Assembly (NCBI GenBank): GCA_029098225.1
Contig: JAQXNX010000021.1
Location: 1-64,000, forward strand
Origin: Spirochaetales bacterium
GTDB lineage: Bacteria > Spirochaetota > Spirochaetia > Treponematales > Treponemataceae
DNA: 64,000 nt
Direction of reading: 5' to 3'
Both the position numbers and the translations under genes were made by a program. The notes below the pieces were generated by a model. It saw only the letters and a list, made by a program, of their open reading frames with translations, did not search any database and had not been told where the DNA came from. Positions 33,919-43,298 of this stretch are shown in pieces (the first letter of the stretch is position 1; every line of letters starts with the position of its first letter).

Positions 33919-36369
33919 GTGGAAATATCAAATTATTTATCTGAAGAAGTAAGGAAAAAAATAAAATCGGCTATAAAAGATGCCGGCGGGAACGAAGTTT
34001 TTTTTACCGGCACAATAGATGAAAATGGTATTGTAAATTCAATCAAAGTTGGTTCCAGAGGAAATGAAAATACAGTTCCCGTAAATTTTAATGATGAAAG
34101 GGATTGTGCTGTCTTAATTCATAATCATCCCAGCGGAAATTTATTACCTTCAGATGCAGATTTAAATGTTGCAAGTCATTCCAGCGAATATGGAAAAGGC
34201 TTTTATATAATTAATAATGAAGCATCTGAAGTTTATATTGTCGTTGAATGTGTACTTCCAAGAAAAATAACAAAAATTGATTCAGAAAAAACTGGATTAA
34301 TTATAAGTGAAGGCGGAGAACTTTCTAAGCTTTCAGAGACCTTTGAAGAGCGTCCGACTCAGGTTGAATTAATTAAGCAGATTGTAGAAACTTTTAACGA
34401 AGAAAAAATCGGAGTATTTGAAGCTGGAACCGGAGTTGGAAAATCATTTGCATATTTGATTCCGGCAAGTATCTGGGCATTAACCAATAATGATAAGGTT
34501 GTAATTTCCACAGGAACTATCAATCTTCAACAACAGCTTTGCCAGAAGGATATTCCGTTTGTAGAAAAAATTCTTGGCCAGAAAATTAAATATGTATTGA
34601 TGAAAGGCCGTCAGAATTATATTTGTAAGCGGCGCCTTAATGATGCTCAGGCTGTTTTAGATTTATTTGAAGATGAAAAAAATGAAATAACTCATATAAA
34701 AGAATGGGCTGATTCTTCTGCTACAGGAAGCAAAAGTGAATTAACTTTTCAACCTTCAGAAAGCTCCTGGACAAAGGTAAATTCAGACAGTGATGTATGC
34801 ATGGGAGCAAGATGTCCTTATCACAGTGATTGTTTTGTTATGAAGGTAAGACGCGAGGCTAGTGGCGCAAATCTTATTGTTGTAAATCATCATCTGTTAT
34901 TTGCAGATATAGAATCAAGGTATAGCGGTGCCGGATATTCAGATGCAGTTGTTTTACCTCCATATCGTCATATAATTTTTGACGAAGCTCATGGAATAGA
35001 AAATGCTGCAACAAGTTTTTTTAGTGAAAGTTTTACAAGGTTTTCAATTAACCGTATATTAGGGCAATTATATAGAAAGAAAAAAAATTCTTATAGTGGA
35101 TTTTTATGTACAATAGCACTTCTTTCTTCAAACGAAGAAAAAGCAGATGAAGCTTCTTCATTAATTGATAAAATTAAAAATAGTATAGTAAATATAGAAA
35201 TTGCAGGAAAAGATCTTTTGCAGAATGAATATACATTAAGATTATGTGATTCGACTGCAAGGAATTTTGGCCCTGTATTTGTTGCCTTGGGGGAGCTTTC
35301 CAGAAATCTCGCTGCTTTTGCAGACATAGTTAGAATTGTAATGGAAGGCGTTTCTCCAGATGATAAAGAAATACCAGCTTTCTGGGAAGCAAAGAGTCTG
35401 TTAAGACGTTTAGATGCAATAGTTATTCTTATTAATAATTTTCCTAAATGGGATGAAAAGCGGGAAAGTGTTTTCTGGCTTCAAAGAAAGAGATTATCAG
35501 GAGCCATGCAAAAAGAAGGTGGCGATGGAGAATATGTAGTTTTTACTCAAACTCCTCTTGAAATTTCAAAAATGATGAATGGTGGAATTTATGAACAGAT
35601 GAAAACTGTTGTATGTACTTCTGCTACTTTAAAAACTGGAAGAACTTTTGATTACTGGATGGGAAGATGTGGAATTAACTTATGCGAAAAAGAAAGAATT
35701 TCTGTTGGCGAATTTGATTCTCCATTCCCATATAATAAAAATATGCTTTTTGCTGTTCCAAAAGATGCTCCTTTTCCAGAAAGCCCTGATTTTCAGCAGT
35801 ATATTCAAATGGCTATTTCGCGATTAATCCGTGCATCAAACGGACGAACTCTTGTGCTTTTTACCTCTTATGACAGCCTGAAAAATGCACATAATGCTGT
35901 AAGTTCACTTTTGCGTGATTTTGATGGAAGAATTATGAAACAGGGGGATGACGATAATGCAAGACTCCTTGAAGCATTTAAGCAGGAAAATGAAAGCGTT
36001 CTTTTTGCTACAGATTCATTCTGGCAGGGAGTTGATGTTCCTGGAGAGTCGTTGTCGCAGGTAATAATTGTTAAACTTCCTTTTACGGTTCCTAACGATC
36101 CTGTATTTGTAGCGCGTGCAGAAGATATTACAAAAAAGGGCGGAAATTCCTTTATGGATTTGAGTGTTCCAGAAGCTGTAATAAAATTCCGGCAGGGAAT
36201 CGGGCGATTAATTCGCAGAAGTGATGATAAAGGTGTAGTTGTTGTTCTGGACAAAAGAATAGTTGAAAAACGTTATGGTTCAAATTTTATAGCAAACATT
36301 CCGGATTGTAAAAAAATGTACAGTCCTCTGGAAGATATAGTTGATGAAATAAAATCCTTTATTTTTTAA
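33919..36369 (+). CDS. DinG-family helicase with N-terminal JAMM (RadC-like) domain
   Basis: 816 residues from GTG 33919, chosen because AGGTGGGG lies just upstream; the GTG at 33907 overlaps that site. Residues 1-110 form a JAB/RadC-like domain with Glu26 and the metal motif HNHPSG...SDAD (H68, H70, D81). Then a DinG/XPD-type superfamily 2 helicase: FEAGTGVGKS (Walker A), four Fe-S Cys (YICKRR, SDVCMGARCPYHSDCF), IFDEAHGIE (DEAH box), LFATDSFWQGVDVPG, KFRQGIGRLIRR. It should unwind DNA 5' to 3'. The JAMM domain could be a nuclease-like, peptidase-like or binding module. Confidence 0.87.
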   Translation: MEISNYLSEEVRKKIKSAIKDAGGNEVFFTGTIDENGIVNSIKVGSRGNENTVPVNFNDERDCAVLIHNHPSGNLLPSDADLNVASHSSEYGKGFYIINNEASEVYIVVECVLPRKITKIDSEKTGLIISEGGELSKLSETFEERPTQVELIKQIVETFNEEKIGVFEAGTGVGKSFAYLIPASIWALTNNDKVVISTGTINLQQQLCQKDIPFVEKILGQKIKYVLMKGRQNYICKRRLNDAQAVLDLFEDEKNEITHIKEWADSSATGSKSELTFQPSESSWTKVNSDSDVCMGARCPYHSDCFVMKVRREASGANLIVVNHHLLFADIESRYSGAGYSDAVVLPPYRHIIFDEAHGIENAATSFFSESFTRFSINRILGQLYRKKKNSYSGFLCTIALLSSNEEKADEASSLIDKIKNSIVNIEIAGKDLLQNEYTLRLCDSTARNFGPVFVALGELSRNLAAFADIVRIVMEGVSPDDKEIPAFWEAKSLLRRLDAIVILINNFPKWDEKRESVFWLQRKRLSGAMQKEGGDGEYVVFTQTPLEISKMMNGGIYEQMKTVVCTSATLKTGRTFDYWMGRCGINLCEKERISVGEFDSPFPYNKNMLFAVPKDAPFPESPDFQQYIQMAISRLIRASNGRTLVLFTSYDSLKNAHNAVSSLLRDFDGRIMKQGDDDNARLLEAFKQENESVLFATDSFWQGVDVPGESLSQVIIVKLPFTVPNDPVFVARAEDITKKGGNSFMDLSVPEAVIKFRQGIGRLIRRSDDKGVVVVLDKRIVEKRYGSNFIANIPDCKKMYSPLEDIVDEIKSFIF

Positions 36370-36415
36370 TAATAATCCGTTATACTGAATGCAGTAAATT
36401 CTTTGGGAGATTTTA

Positions 36416-37177
36416 ATGTTTAGTGCATTAACTTTAATATGTCTGGTTTCTATGGTAATTCCTGCTGCTATTGGGAACATCTTTGCTTATCCTGTTTCAA
36501 AGAAAATCAGCTGTAAAATTTCCGGATATATTTCTAAAGTTCTTGCGCGTCGTCTTTTTGCAATTCTTTATGCCTATAAAAGATTTCACTTTTGGGGATA
36601 TAAGCAGGAACTTAAAGCTTTACCAAAGCAGTTTATTGCAATTTCTAATCATCAGAGCCTTTTAGATATTCCTGTATTTATGAATCTTCTTAGAGATAAA
36701 GAAATTCGTTTTATTGCAAAAGATACTCTTGGCAGACATGTTCCTCTCGTTTCAGAAATGCTAAGAGCCGAAAAGCATTGTTTAATTCCACGAAAAGCTA
36801 AACCTATGGAAGCTATGCGTTATGTAGAAAAATTTGGAAAACGAGTTATAGAAAACAATCAGATTCCGGTGCTTTTTCCTGAAGGTTCAAGAACTAAAAA
36901 TGGAAGGGTAGGAACTTTTTATTCTGCAGGCTTCAGAAAATTGACCGAAGCAACAAATCTTCCCGTTGTTGTATTTGCAATAGACGGAGGATATCAATTA
37001 AGAGATTTAAGAAAGATTTTTACAAGACTTGAGAAAGGCTGTTATAGAATAAAAGCATTAAAGGTTTATGATCCGCCAAAAACTAAAGAGGATTGTGTAT
37101 TTATTCTGGAGGATTCAAAAAATATAATTCAGAATCAGCTGGAACAATGGTCTGTATTAAAACCCTCTGAAGAATAA
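36416..37177 (+). CDS. plsC: 1-acyl-sn-glycerol-3-phosphate acyltransferase
   Basis: 253 residues. The acyltransferase motifs are AISNHQSLLDIPVF (NHxSxxD), FIAKDTLGRHVPLV and FPEGSRTKNGR. An N-terminal membrane helix (1-20) anchors it. It converts lysophosphatidic acid to phosphatidic acid in phospholipid synthesis; a role with another acceptor is possible. GGGAG precedes the ATG, and a TATACT box lies about 30 bp upstream. Confidence 0.88.
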   Translation: MFSALTLICLVSMVIPAAIGNIFAYPVSKKISCKISGYISKVLARRLFAILYAYKRFHFWGYKQELKALPKQFIAISNHQSLLDIPVFMNLLRDKEIRFIAKDTLGRHVPLVSEMLRAEKHCLIPRKAKPMEAMRYVEKFGKRVIENNQIPVLFPEGSRTKNGRVGTFYSAGFRKLTEATNLPVVVFAIDGGYQLRDLRKIFTRLEKGCYRIKALKVYDPPKTKEDCVFILEDSKNIIQNQLEQWSVLKPSEE

Positions 37178-37182
37178 AAAAA

Positions 37183-37209
37183 ACTGCCGCTAGCTGGCAG
37201 TTTTTTTTT
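37183..37209 (+). terminator. plsC terminator
   Basis: Stem ACTGCC / GGCAGT around GCTAGCT, preceded by an A-run and followed by nine T. It may also stop the minus-strand zinc-ribbon gene from the other side. Confidence 0.9.
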
Positions 37210-37231
37210 GACTAATAGCAAATAATTTTTA

Positions 37232-37405
37232 TTATTTGAAGTCTTTAGGTCTTCTTTCAACGCGTTTGCATTTCTGACATTCGGCCTGATTCTTAAGTCT
37301 GCCGTTTTCAATCATTGTCTTCATTATGATTTCGCCACCGCAATCTGGGCAAATGAACTTTTGTGTTGCAACTGTTGTACGAGAGTTTTTACTTGCTCCT
37401 GCCAT
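37232..37405 (-). CDS. 57-residue zinc-ribbon protein
   Basis: A short gene on the minus strand: ATG at 37405-37403, stop at 37234-37232. A GGAGGC ribosome-binding site lies six bases upstream. The peptide has two CxxC pairs (FICPDCGGE and ECQKCKR) spaced as in a rubredoxin-like zinc ribbon, and a basic C-terminus (VERRPKDFK). The size and composition recall small ribosome- or nucleic-acid-associated proteins. No named family is claimed. It converges with plsC and is divergent from rpsT. Confidence 0.75.
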   Translation of the reverse strand: MAGASKNSRTTVATQKFICPDCGGEIIMKTMIENGRLKNQAECQKCKRVERRPKDFK

Positions 37406-37574
37406 TGTATGCCTCCAAAGGAATATTCGTCATATATAATAATAATAAATTTATTAAGTGTCAATTGCTGAAAACTTGGATTTTTACAAATTCTTCAATA
37501 ACGTCAATTGACAGTTTATTTCTAATCTGATAATATCTTTTAAGTTAACTAAATAAATTTTTGGAGGACTCCAA

Positions 37575-37850
37575 TTGGCTAGCAAACAATCTTCTGCAGA
37601 AAAAAGACATGCTCAGAGTGAAGTAAGAAGACTTCATAATAAGGCAATTAAAAGCACATGCAGAACTTACGCAAAACAGTTTGTAGAAGCTGTTCAGGCA
37701 AAGGATCAGAAACTTGCTGAAGAAAAATATAAACAGCTTCAGAAAGAACTTGACAGTGCAAGAAGCAAGGGTGTTTTGAAGAGAAACGCTGTTTCAAGAA
37801 AGAAGTCAAGAATGATGAATCTTTTTAATGCTACATTTAATGCAAAATAA
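37575..37850 (+). CDS. rpsT: 30S ribosomal protein S20
   Basis: 91 residues, typical of S20: ASKQSSAEKRHAQSEVRR near the start, then NKAIKSTCRTYAK and SKGVLKRNAVSRKKSRMM. Binds 16S rRNA. It starts with TTG (37575-37577), supported by GGAGG eight bases upstream. A weak start is common for S20 and is linked to autoregulation in other bacteria. Confidence 0.95.
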   Translation: MASKQSSAEKRHAQSEVRRLHNKAIKSTCRTYAKQFVEAVQAKDQKLAEEKYKQLQKELDSARSKGVLKRNAVSRKKSRMMNLFNATFNAK

Positions 37851-37920
37851 GATTTCTGAATCCTGTGTCACTTTTCGTAAGTGAAAATACGTCTGTTAAA
37901 TATTCAGCCGTATTAGTAAA

Positions 37921-37953
37921 ACCAGTTGAATACGGTTCAACTGGTTTTTTTTT
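37921..37953 (+). terminator. terminator after rpsT, with an alternative pairing
   Basis: Stem ACCAGTTGAA (37921-37930) / TTCAACTGGT (37936-37945), loop TACGG, then a long T-run. The 7-base CCGTATT at 37908-37914 can instead pair with AATACGG (37929-37935), which would open the terminator stem. Confidence 0.85.
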
Positions 37954-37955
37954 GA

Positions 37956-38030
37956 GCATTTTTGTAAGACAAAAATGCATTTAATCCTAAAATCAGCAAA
38001 CTCAAGTCTTTAAACGTAAGAGTTACTTGA
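37956..38030. repeat. paired-hairpin intergenic element
   Basis: A 10-bp perfect stem, GCATTTTTGT (37956-37965) / ACAAAAATGC (37969-37978), is followed by TCAAGT (38002-38007) / ACTTGA (38025-38030). The second loop, CTTTAAACGTAAGAG, resembles the loop CTTTAAGCGAAGCG of the element at 990-1061. No coding or promoter role is apparent. Confidence 0.55.
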
Positions 38031-38058
38031 CTTGTTGAATTGTAAATTATGTTCAGCC

Positions 38059-38391
38059 ATGGAAAAGAAAATAAAAAAAATTGCAAAAAATAATCTAATA
38101 AGAAGCATATATGAAAAATCTTCAATTGAACTAAAAGACGTAGAAACTGTTGTCAATCTGCTTCAGGAAGAAATGAAAAAAACTTTTGAACTGGGTATTA
38201 ATATAGAATGGCGTGGTTTAGGAGTCTTTGAAGTTAGGGAACGCAAGGGAAGGAAAAATGCCAGAAATCCAAAAACCGGTGAAGAAGTTAGCTTTGAAGA
38301 TAGAAGTACAGTTTTCTTTAGACCTGGAAAAGAATTAAAGGAAAATTTGAAAAATCTTCATTCAAAGGATTTAAAAGCAGATAGAGAATAA
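38059..38391 (+). CDS. HU/IHF-family DNA-binding protein
   Basis: 110 residues from ATG 38059; a TTG 27 bp upstream is possible but has no ribosome-binding site. Fold features are NNLIRSIYEKSSIELKDVETVVNLLQEEM (in two helices), then IEWRGLGVFEVRERKGRKNARNPKTGE (beta arms), with the RNPKTGE signature intact. It bends and compacts DNA. The C-terminal ~15 residues are a charged extension. It lies 13 bp before lnt. Confidence 0.85.
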   Translation: MEKKIKKIAKNNLIRSIYEKSSIELKDVETVVNLLQEEMKKTFELGINIEWRGLGVFEVRERKGRKNARNPKTGEEVSFEDRSTVFFRPGKELKENLKNLHSKDLKADRE

Positions 38392-38404
38392 ACTCGGACA
38401 GAAT

Positions 38405-40069
38405 GTGAAAAGAAATAGCCTTTTATTTAATTTATTTTTAATTTTCTCCGGAGCTTTTATTTTTTTCCTGGCACATCCAAATTATATTTTTAAGAACGGG
38501 CTTGGTGTTTTAGGCTTTATCATTTATCTTCCATTTTGTCTTTTGCTAAAAAATTCAAATATTAAAAATACATTTTTTTACGGCGGATTTTACGGAAGCT
38601 TAAGTTATATTTTATTTTTATTCTGGCTAAGAAATTTTCATCCGATAGCATTGTTTTTTATTTCGATTTATTTTTTTATATTGTATGGAATTTTATTTTT
38701 TGTACTAAAGCTTCTGGAAAAAATATTTTCAAATTATTATTTTATAATTCAAATCCTTTGTGTATGTATTTTTGAATATTTAAGGACTCTTGGATTTTTG
38801 GGCTTTCCATACGGACAACCAGGCTATACACAATGGAAATTTTTACCGCTGATTCAGTTCAGCAACATAACAGGAATTTCAGGCTTGAATTTTCTTGTTA
38901 TAATTCCCGGCTTTTTAATTGCAAAAATTATTGAATTAAAAAAATCAAAAAATAAAGCGCATTCAATTATGTGGCCAGTTTTATTGACCGGAAGCGTATG
39001 GGCAGGATTATTTATTTTTGCATTATTATATGGCTCAATCTGCATAAAAAAATATGAGCGGATTGAAAAACAATCAGATAAGATTACGGTGGCTTTAATT
39101 CAGAATAATGAACATCCATGGGAAAATGGAATAGAAGCACATAATAAAAATGTGAGTAATCTTATTGAGCTTTCTAAAAAAGCCATAAAAGAAAAAAATG
39201 CTGAATTAATTGTCTGGCCCGAGACTTCTGTTGCTCCTTCAATTCTTTATCATTTTTATAAAATGGATAATTCTCCCAGATTTGTACTTGCAAATAAAAT
39301 AATAAATTTTATGCTTTCTGCTGATGCAGATTTTGTTATAGGAAATGTTAATAAAATTGTAAAAGAAAATGGAAAGGAATTGAATTATAATAGCGTGCTT
39401 CATTTTATTCCGGAAAAAAATATTTTTCCACCAGAGCCTGAAATTTATTCAAAGCAGCATCTTGTTCCTCTTTCTGAATGTTTTCCTTTGGAAAATATAT
39501 TTCCAAAATTTGCAGAAATTTTAAAAAATGGTTCGCCTGATTTTTGGGAAGCCGGTAAAGAAAATGTAATCTTTGCCTATAAGAATTTATATTTTGTAAC
39601 TCCAGTATGTTTTGAGGATACCTTTGGAAATGATTGCCGTAAAATGATTTATGATTTAAAAAATCAGAAATATATGAATGATGCTCAGAACGTAAAAAAT
39701 TATGGAGCAGCATTTATTAATCTTTCAAACGATTCCTGGTCCGAAAGTCTTGTTTGTCAGAAGCAGCATTTAAGCATGGCAGTTTTTAGAAGTGCAGAAA
39801 ATAATATTCCCTCTGCAAGAAGTACGACAAGCGGCCAGACTGCTTATATTAGCGGCATAGGAAAAGTTGTAAATGAGCTTGCTCCATTTAGCAGTGATTA
39901 TCTTATATGTGAAATTCCTGTCCTGGAAAAGAATCCTATGACATTTTACACATTGTATGGAGATTTATTTTCCTGTCTGATAATAATTTGTTTTTCTGCA
40001 TTGTTGATAATCAGGTTAATAACTGCTATAATAAATCAGTTAAAAAATAAAAAGCAAAAAGGCAGATAA
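38405..40069 (+). CDS. lnt: apolipoprotein N-acyltransferase
   Basis: 554 residues. Six to eight membrane helices in the first ~210 residues, a nitrilase-type domain and a final helix. The catalytic triad of the family fits: Glu in IVWPETSVAPS, Lys near SKQHLVPLSE, Cys in TPVCFEDTFG. It adds the third acyl chain to lipoproteins, of which this window has several. Start is GTG 38405, with only a weak ribosome-binding site. Followed 16 bp later by the bactofilin. Confidence 0.88.
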   Translation: MKRNSLLFNLFLIFSGAFIFFLAHPNYIFKNGLGVLGFIIYLPFCLLLKNSNIKNTFFYGGFYGSLSYILFLFWLRNFHPIALFFISIYFFILYGILFFVLKLLEKIFSNYYFIIQILCVCIFEYLRTLGFLGFPYGQPGYTQWKFLPLIQFSNITGISGLNFLVIIPGFLIAKIIELKKSKNKAHSIMWPVLLTGSVWAGLFIFALLYGSICIKKYERIEKQSDKITVALIQNNEHPWENGIEAHNKNVSNLIELSKKAIKEKNAELIVWPETSVAPSILYHFYKMDNSPRFVLANKIINFMLSADADFVIGNVNKIVKENGKELNYNSVLHFIPEKNIFPPEPEIYSKQHLVPLSECFPLENIFPKFAEILKNGSPDFWEAGKENVIFAYKNLYFVTPVCFEDTFGNDCRKMIYDLKNQKYMNDAQNVKNYGAAFINLSNDSWSESLVCQKQHLSMAVFRSAENNIPSARSTTSGQTAYISGIGKVVNELAPFSSDYLICEIPVLEKNPMTFYTLYGDLFSCLIIICFSALLIIRLITAIINQLKNKKQKGR

Positions 40070-40085
40070 AAGGTAAGATTCTTAA

Positions 40086-40514
40086 ATGGCTGAAAAAAAA
40101 GAAATAGAAAAGAAAAACATTACAATTTTAGGTGACGAAACAGAATTTGACGGAGTCCTTGAATTCAGCGACAGACTGGTTATTACTGGTAAATTTAATG
40201 GAAAAATAATTGCACCTAAAGGAGATCTTACAATTGCTAAAAATGCTGAATGTACAGTTGAATCTATTGATGCGAATTCTATTGTTGTTTCCGGAAATGT
40301 AAAAGGAAAATTATATGCTGCTGAGCGTGTTGAAATTTGTGCGGGCAGTGTAGTAGAAAGCGATATTACAACAGCACGAATCAGAATTGCCAATAACGTA
40401 GAATTTAGTGGAGAAGTAAGCATGCTGGATTCAGAACCGGATGTAGATTTATTTTCTGTAGCTTCTTCTGAATATAAAAAGGCAATGATAATTCATTCTG
40501 ATGTAATAAAATAG
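40086..40514 (+). CDS. bactofilin (polymer-forming cytoskeletal protein)
   Basis: 142 residues. The DUF583 core is a right-handed beta-helix of short hydrophobic repeats: FDGVLEFSDRLVITGKFNGKI, LTIAKNAECTVESIDANSIV, VSGNVKGKLYAAERVEI (as successive turns). Bactofilins form filaments that localise wall enzymes or shape cells. The tail (SVASSEYKKAMIIHSD) is short. Likely co-transcribed with lnt. Confidence 0.9.
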   Translation: MAEKKEIEKKNITILGDETEFDGVLEFSDRLVITGKFNGKIIAPKGDLTIAKNAECTVESIDANSIVVSGNVKGKLYAAERVEICAGSVVESDITTARIRIANNVEFSGEVSMLDSEPDVDLFSVASSEYKKAMIIHSDVIK

Positions 40515-40684
40515 TTTTTAAAAAATTATTTTGCTTGACAGAAATGAAAAAAAATATTAAAAAGAAATAAAGGGCAATTATTACTGAACACCTTCCTTTC
40601 AAAAAGAAAATCAAAATTAGTTTAATATATGTTTTTTCGGGGAAATCTCAAAAACAATAAAATCATAAATATGGAGTAAATTTA

Positions 40685-42391
40685 ATGTCAGCATTAAGAA
40701 GACGAAGTGAAGAAACTCAAAATTCTGATGCAATGCCTGCAGAAGAAAATCAGGCTGTTTTTGATTTTGATTCAAATGAAAATCAAACTGAACAATCTGC
40801 TGAAAATGTAGAAGAAAAAAATGATTCTGAACTCAACGAAGAAAAATCAGAAGACGAAACAGAAAATCAGTCAGAATCAGGAAAAGTTGTAGTAAAGAGA
40901 AAAAAGATAGTTAAAAAAACAGAAGAAAATTCAGAAGGTGCTGGTGACACAGCCTTTGCACACAGAAATCAAAAACAAGGCAGATATAATAACAGAGCAC
41001 CTCAGCCAAGAAGAAATTATGGTTCACGACCTACTTATCCTTCTCCAAGTGGAGAGGTTGCAGAAAGTATTGCTGCTGCAGATGCTGCTTCTTCTGAAGA
41101 TATTTCAAACAGACCAAGACTTTTAATAAATGATTTAACTTTAAAGAGTATGCCGGAACTTCGTGAGCTTGCAAAGCAGTATGGTTTTACAGAAGATGAT
41201 CTTGCTCCAATGAAAAAGCAGGACTTGATTTTTGTAATTCTTAAGGCTCACACAGAGCATGGTGGAATTATTTTTGCTTCAGGAGCTCTGGAAATTTTAC
41301 CAGACGGTTATGGATTTTTACGTTCTCCTCAGAATAGCTATCTTCCTGGTCCGGATGATATTTATATTTCTCCTAGTCAGATTCGTCTGTTTAATCTAAA
41401 AACCGGTGATACAGTTTACGGACAGACTCGTTCTCCAAAAGAAGGTGAACGATTTTTTGCATTGCTTCGTATTGAAAGCGTAAACTTTGATGAGCCTCGT
41501 GTTGCTCAGACTCGTGTTCCTTTTGAAAACCTTACGCCACTTTATCCGGATGAAAAATTACGCCTTGAAACAGTATCTACAGAAGTTTCTACACGTATTG
41601 TTGATCTGTTTGCTCCAATCGGAAAAGGTCAGCGTTTATTAATTGTTGCTCCTCCAAAAGCTGGTAAAACAATCCTTATGCAGAAAATTGCAAATGCAAT
41701 TACAACAAATAATCCTGAAGTTTACCTTATCGTTCTTTTGATTGATGAACGTCCTGAGGAAGTTACAGAAATGGAGCGTGCAATTAAAGGAGAAGTTATT
41801 TCTTCAACTTTTGATGAGCAGGCTACACGCCACGTTCAGGTTGCAGAAATGGTTCTTGAAAAGGCAAAACGTCTTGTTGAGCACAAACGTGATGTTGTAA
41901 TTTTACTTGATTCAATTACCCGTCTTGCACGCGCATACAACCAGACAGTTCAGACTTCAGGAAAGGTTCTTTCTGGTGGTGTTGACTCTAACGCTTTGTT
42001 CAAGCCAAAGAGATTCTTTGGTGCCGCACGTAATGTAGAAGAGGGTGGTTCTCTTACAATTATTTCTACAGCTTTGATTGAAACTGGTTCACGCATGGAT
42101 GAAGTTATCTTTGAAGAGTTCAAGGGAACCGGTAACAGCGAAATTGATCTTGACCGCAAGCTTGCTGAACGTCGTCTCTTCCCTGCAATTAATATTAAAA
42201 AATCTGGAACACGTAAGGAAGAGCTTCTTCTTACAGAAAGTGAATTGCAGAAAATATGGATTTTACGCAAGGTATTGAATCCAATGGAAGATGTAGAAAT
42301 TACAGAACTTATTCTAGACAGAATGAAGAAGAGTAAGACAAATGAAGCGTTCCTTGCAAGCATGAATGCAGGAACAGCTGGAATGGAGTAA
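40685..42391 (+). CDS. rho: transcription termination factor Rho
   Basis: 568 residues, longer than E. coli Rho (about 419). The first ~140 residues are a low-complexity acidic then Arg/Asn/Gly-rich extension ([33 protein letters not shown]). Then the Rho_N helix bundle ([14 protein letters not shown]), the cold-shock RNA-binding domain (DGYGFLRSP...[15 protein letters not shown]) and the RecA-like ATPase with VAPPKAGKT and [16 protein letters not shown]. The 170-bp leader holds a TTGACA but no clear -10. GGAG precedes the ATG. Confidence 0.96.
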   Translation: MSALRRRSEETQNSDAMPAEENQAVFDFDSNENQTEQSAENVEEKNDSELNEEKSEDETENQSESGKVVVKRKKIVKKTEENSEGAGDTAFAHRNQKQGRYNNRAPQPRRNYGSRPTYPSPSGEVAESIAAADAASSEDISNRPRLLINDLTLKSMPELRELAKQYGFTEDDLAPMKKQDLIFVILKAHTEHGGIIFASGALEILPDGYGFLRSPQNSYLPGPDDIYISPSQIRLFNLKTGDTVYGQTRSPKEGERFFALLRIESVNFDEPRVAQTRVPFENLTPLYPDEKLRLETVSTEVSTRIVDLFAPIGKGQRLLIVAPPKAGKTILMQKIANAITTNNPEVYLIVLLIDERPEEVTEMERAIKGEVISSTFDEQATRHVQVAEMVLEKAKRLVEHKRDVVILLDSITRLARAYNQTVQTSGKVLSGGVDSNALFKPKRFFGAARNVEEGGSLTIISTALIETGSRMDEVIFEEFKGTGNSEIDLDRKLAERRLFPAINIKKSGTRKEELLLTESELQKIWILRKVLNPMEDVEITELILDRMKKSKTNEAFLASMNAGTAGME

Positions 42392-42431
42392 TTAATTTAC
42401 TATCGAGGAATATATAAAAGGAGGAAAATTA

Positions 42432-43019
42432 ATGGCTATCGATCGTAAGGAATTAAAAGCAGCTGCTAAGCAACAGATTTCAGGAAATATTGCTACCTAC
42501 TTTGGTTTAAATATTGTTCTTGGACTTATTCTTTCAGCTTCTGCAGTTAGTTTTATTGGTCCTATTATTCTTGCAGGACCTCTTCAGTTAGGACTTGTAC
42601 TTTTTATGATGCAGGTTGTAAGAAAAGGTGAGGGTGAATTCGGAACTGGATTTAAAGGTTTTAATTACTTTGGATCTTCTTTTATTGCCGGCCTGTTAAT
42701 GAGCATTTTTATTTGTCTTTGGACTTTGCTTTTTTATATTCCAGGAATAATTGCTGCCCTCAGATATTCAATGACATTTTATATTCTTGCAGATAATCCT
42801 GAATTAAGCGGATATGATGCAATAAAAAAATCCAAGGAAATGATGATTGGACACAAATGGGAATTATTTGTTCTCCTTTTAAGTTTCTTCTGGTGGTATG
42901 TTCTTGGCGCAATTACTTTAGGACTTGCATATATTTATGTTCAGCCATATGTTGATGCGACACTGGTAAATTATTACGAAAAATTAAAGGCAGAACAAAA
43001 TACAGCTAAAGCTGAATAA
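42432..43019 (+). CDS. DUF975-family integral membrane protein
   Basis: 195 residues. The N-terminus MAIDRKELKAAAKQQISGN and the later ADNPELSGYDAIKKSKEMMIGHKWELF are typical of DUF975. Four or five membrane helices. Function unknown. AGGAGG precedes the ATG; 41 bp after rho. A second, more divergent member is at 54483. Confidence 0.8.
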   Translation: MAIDRKELKAAAKQQISGNIATYFGLNIVLGLILSASAVSFIGPIILAGPLQLGLVLFMMQVVRKGEGEFGTGFKGFNYFGSSFIAGLLMSIFICLWTLLFYIPGIIAALRYSMTFYILADNPELSGYDAIKKSKEMMIGHKWELFVLLLSFFWWYVLGAITLGLAYIYVQPYVDATLVNYYEKLKAEQNTAKAE

Positions 43020-43023
43020 AAAA

Positions 43024-43061
43024 AAAGCGTCAAAAATCAAATGATTTTTGACGCTTTTTTT
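43024..43061 (+). terminator. terminator after the DUF975 gene
   Basis: Perfect 16-bp stem (43024-43039 / 43042-43057) with a 2-nt centre, containing GCGTCAAAAATCA, followed by a T-run. Confidence 0.93.
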
Positions 43062-43298
43062 ATGAGAACTTTTTTTTACTGATCAAAAAAATGCGTAATT
43101 TAAAAAAAATCGTTTTCGATAATTATAATTTCAAAGGTATAAATCATTTTACAAAACATAAAAAATTAGAAAAAAAAAATAAAAGAATTATTCATTTGTT
43201 TATTTTTAAAATTGTAGTATAATAAATATAGAAAGAGTTTAAAAAGATATTAAAAGTGTAGAATACAGGATGTGATCTTGTGATTTCATGGAGGATGC

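Noticed and set aside
40082-40423. 113-codon ORF opposite the bactofilin
   Set aside because: Antisense of the beta-helix repeats. No ribosome-binding site and no partner.
41950-42363. 137-codon ORF opposite rho
   Set aside because: Arg/Ser/Leu-rich shadow of the Rho ATPase domain, without start signals.
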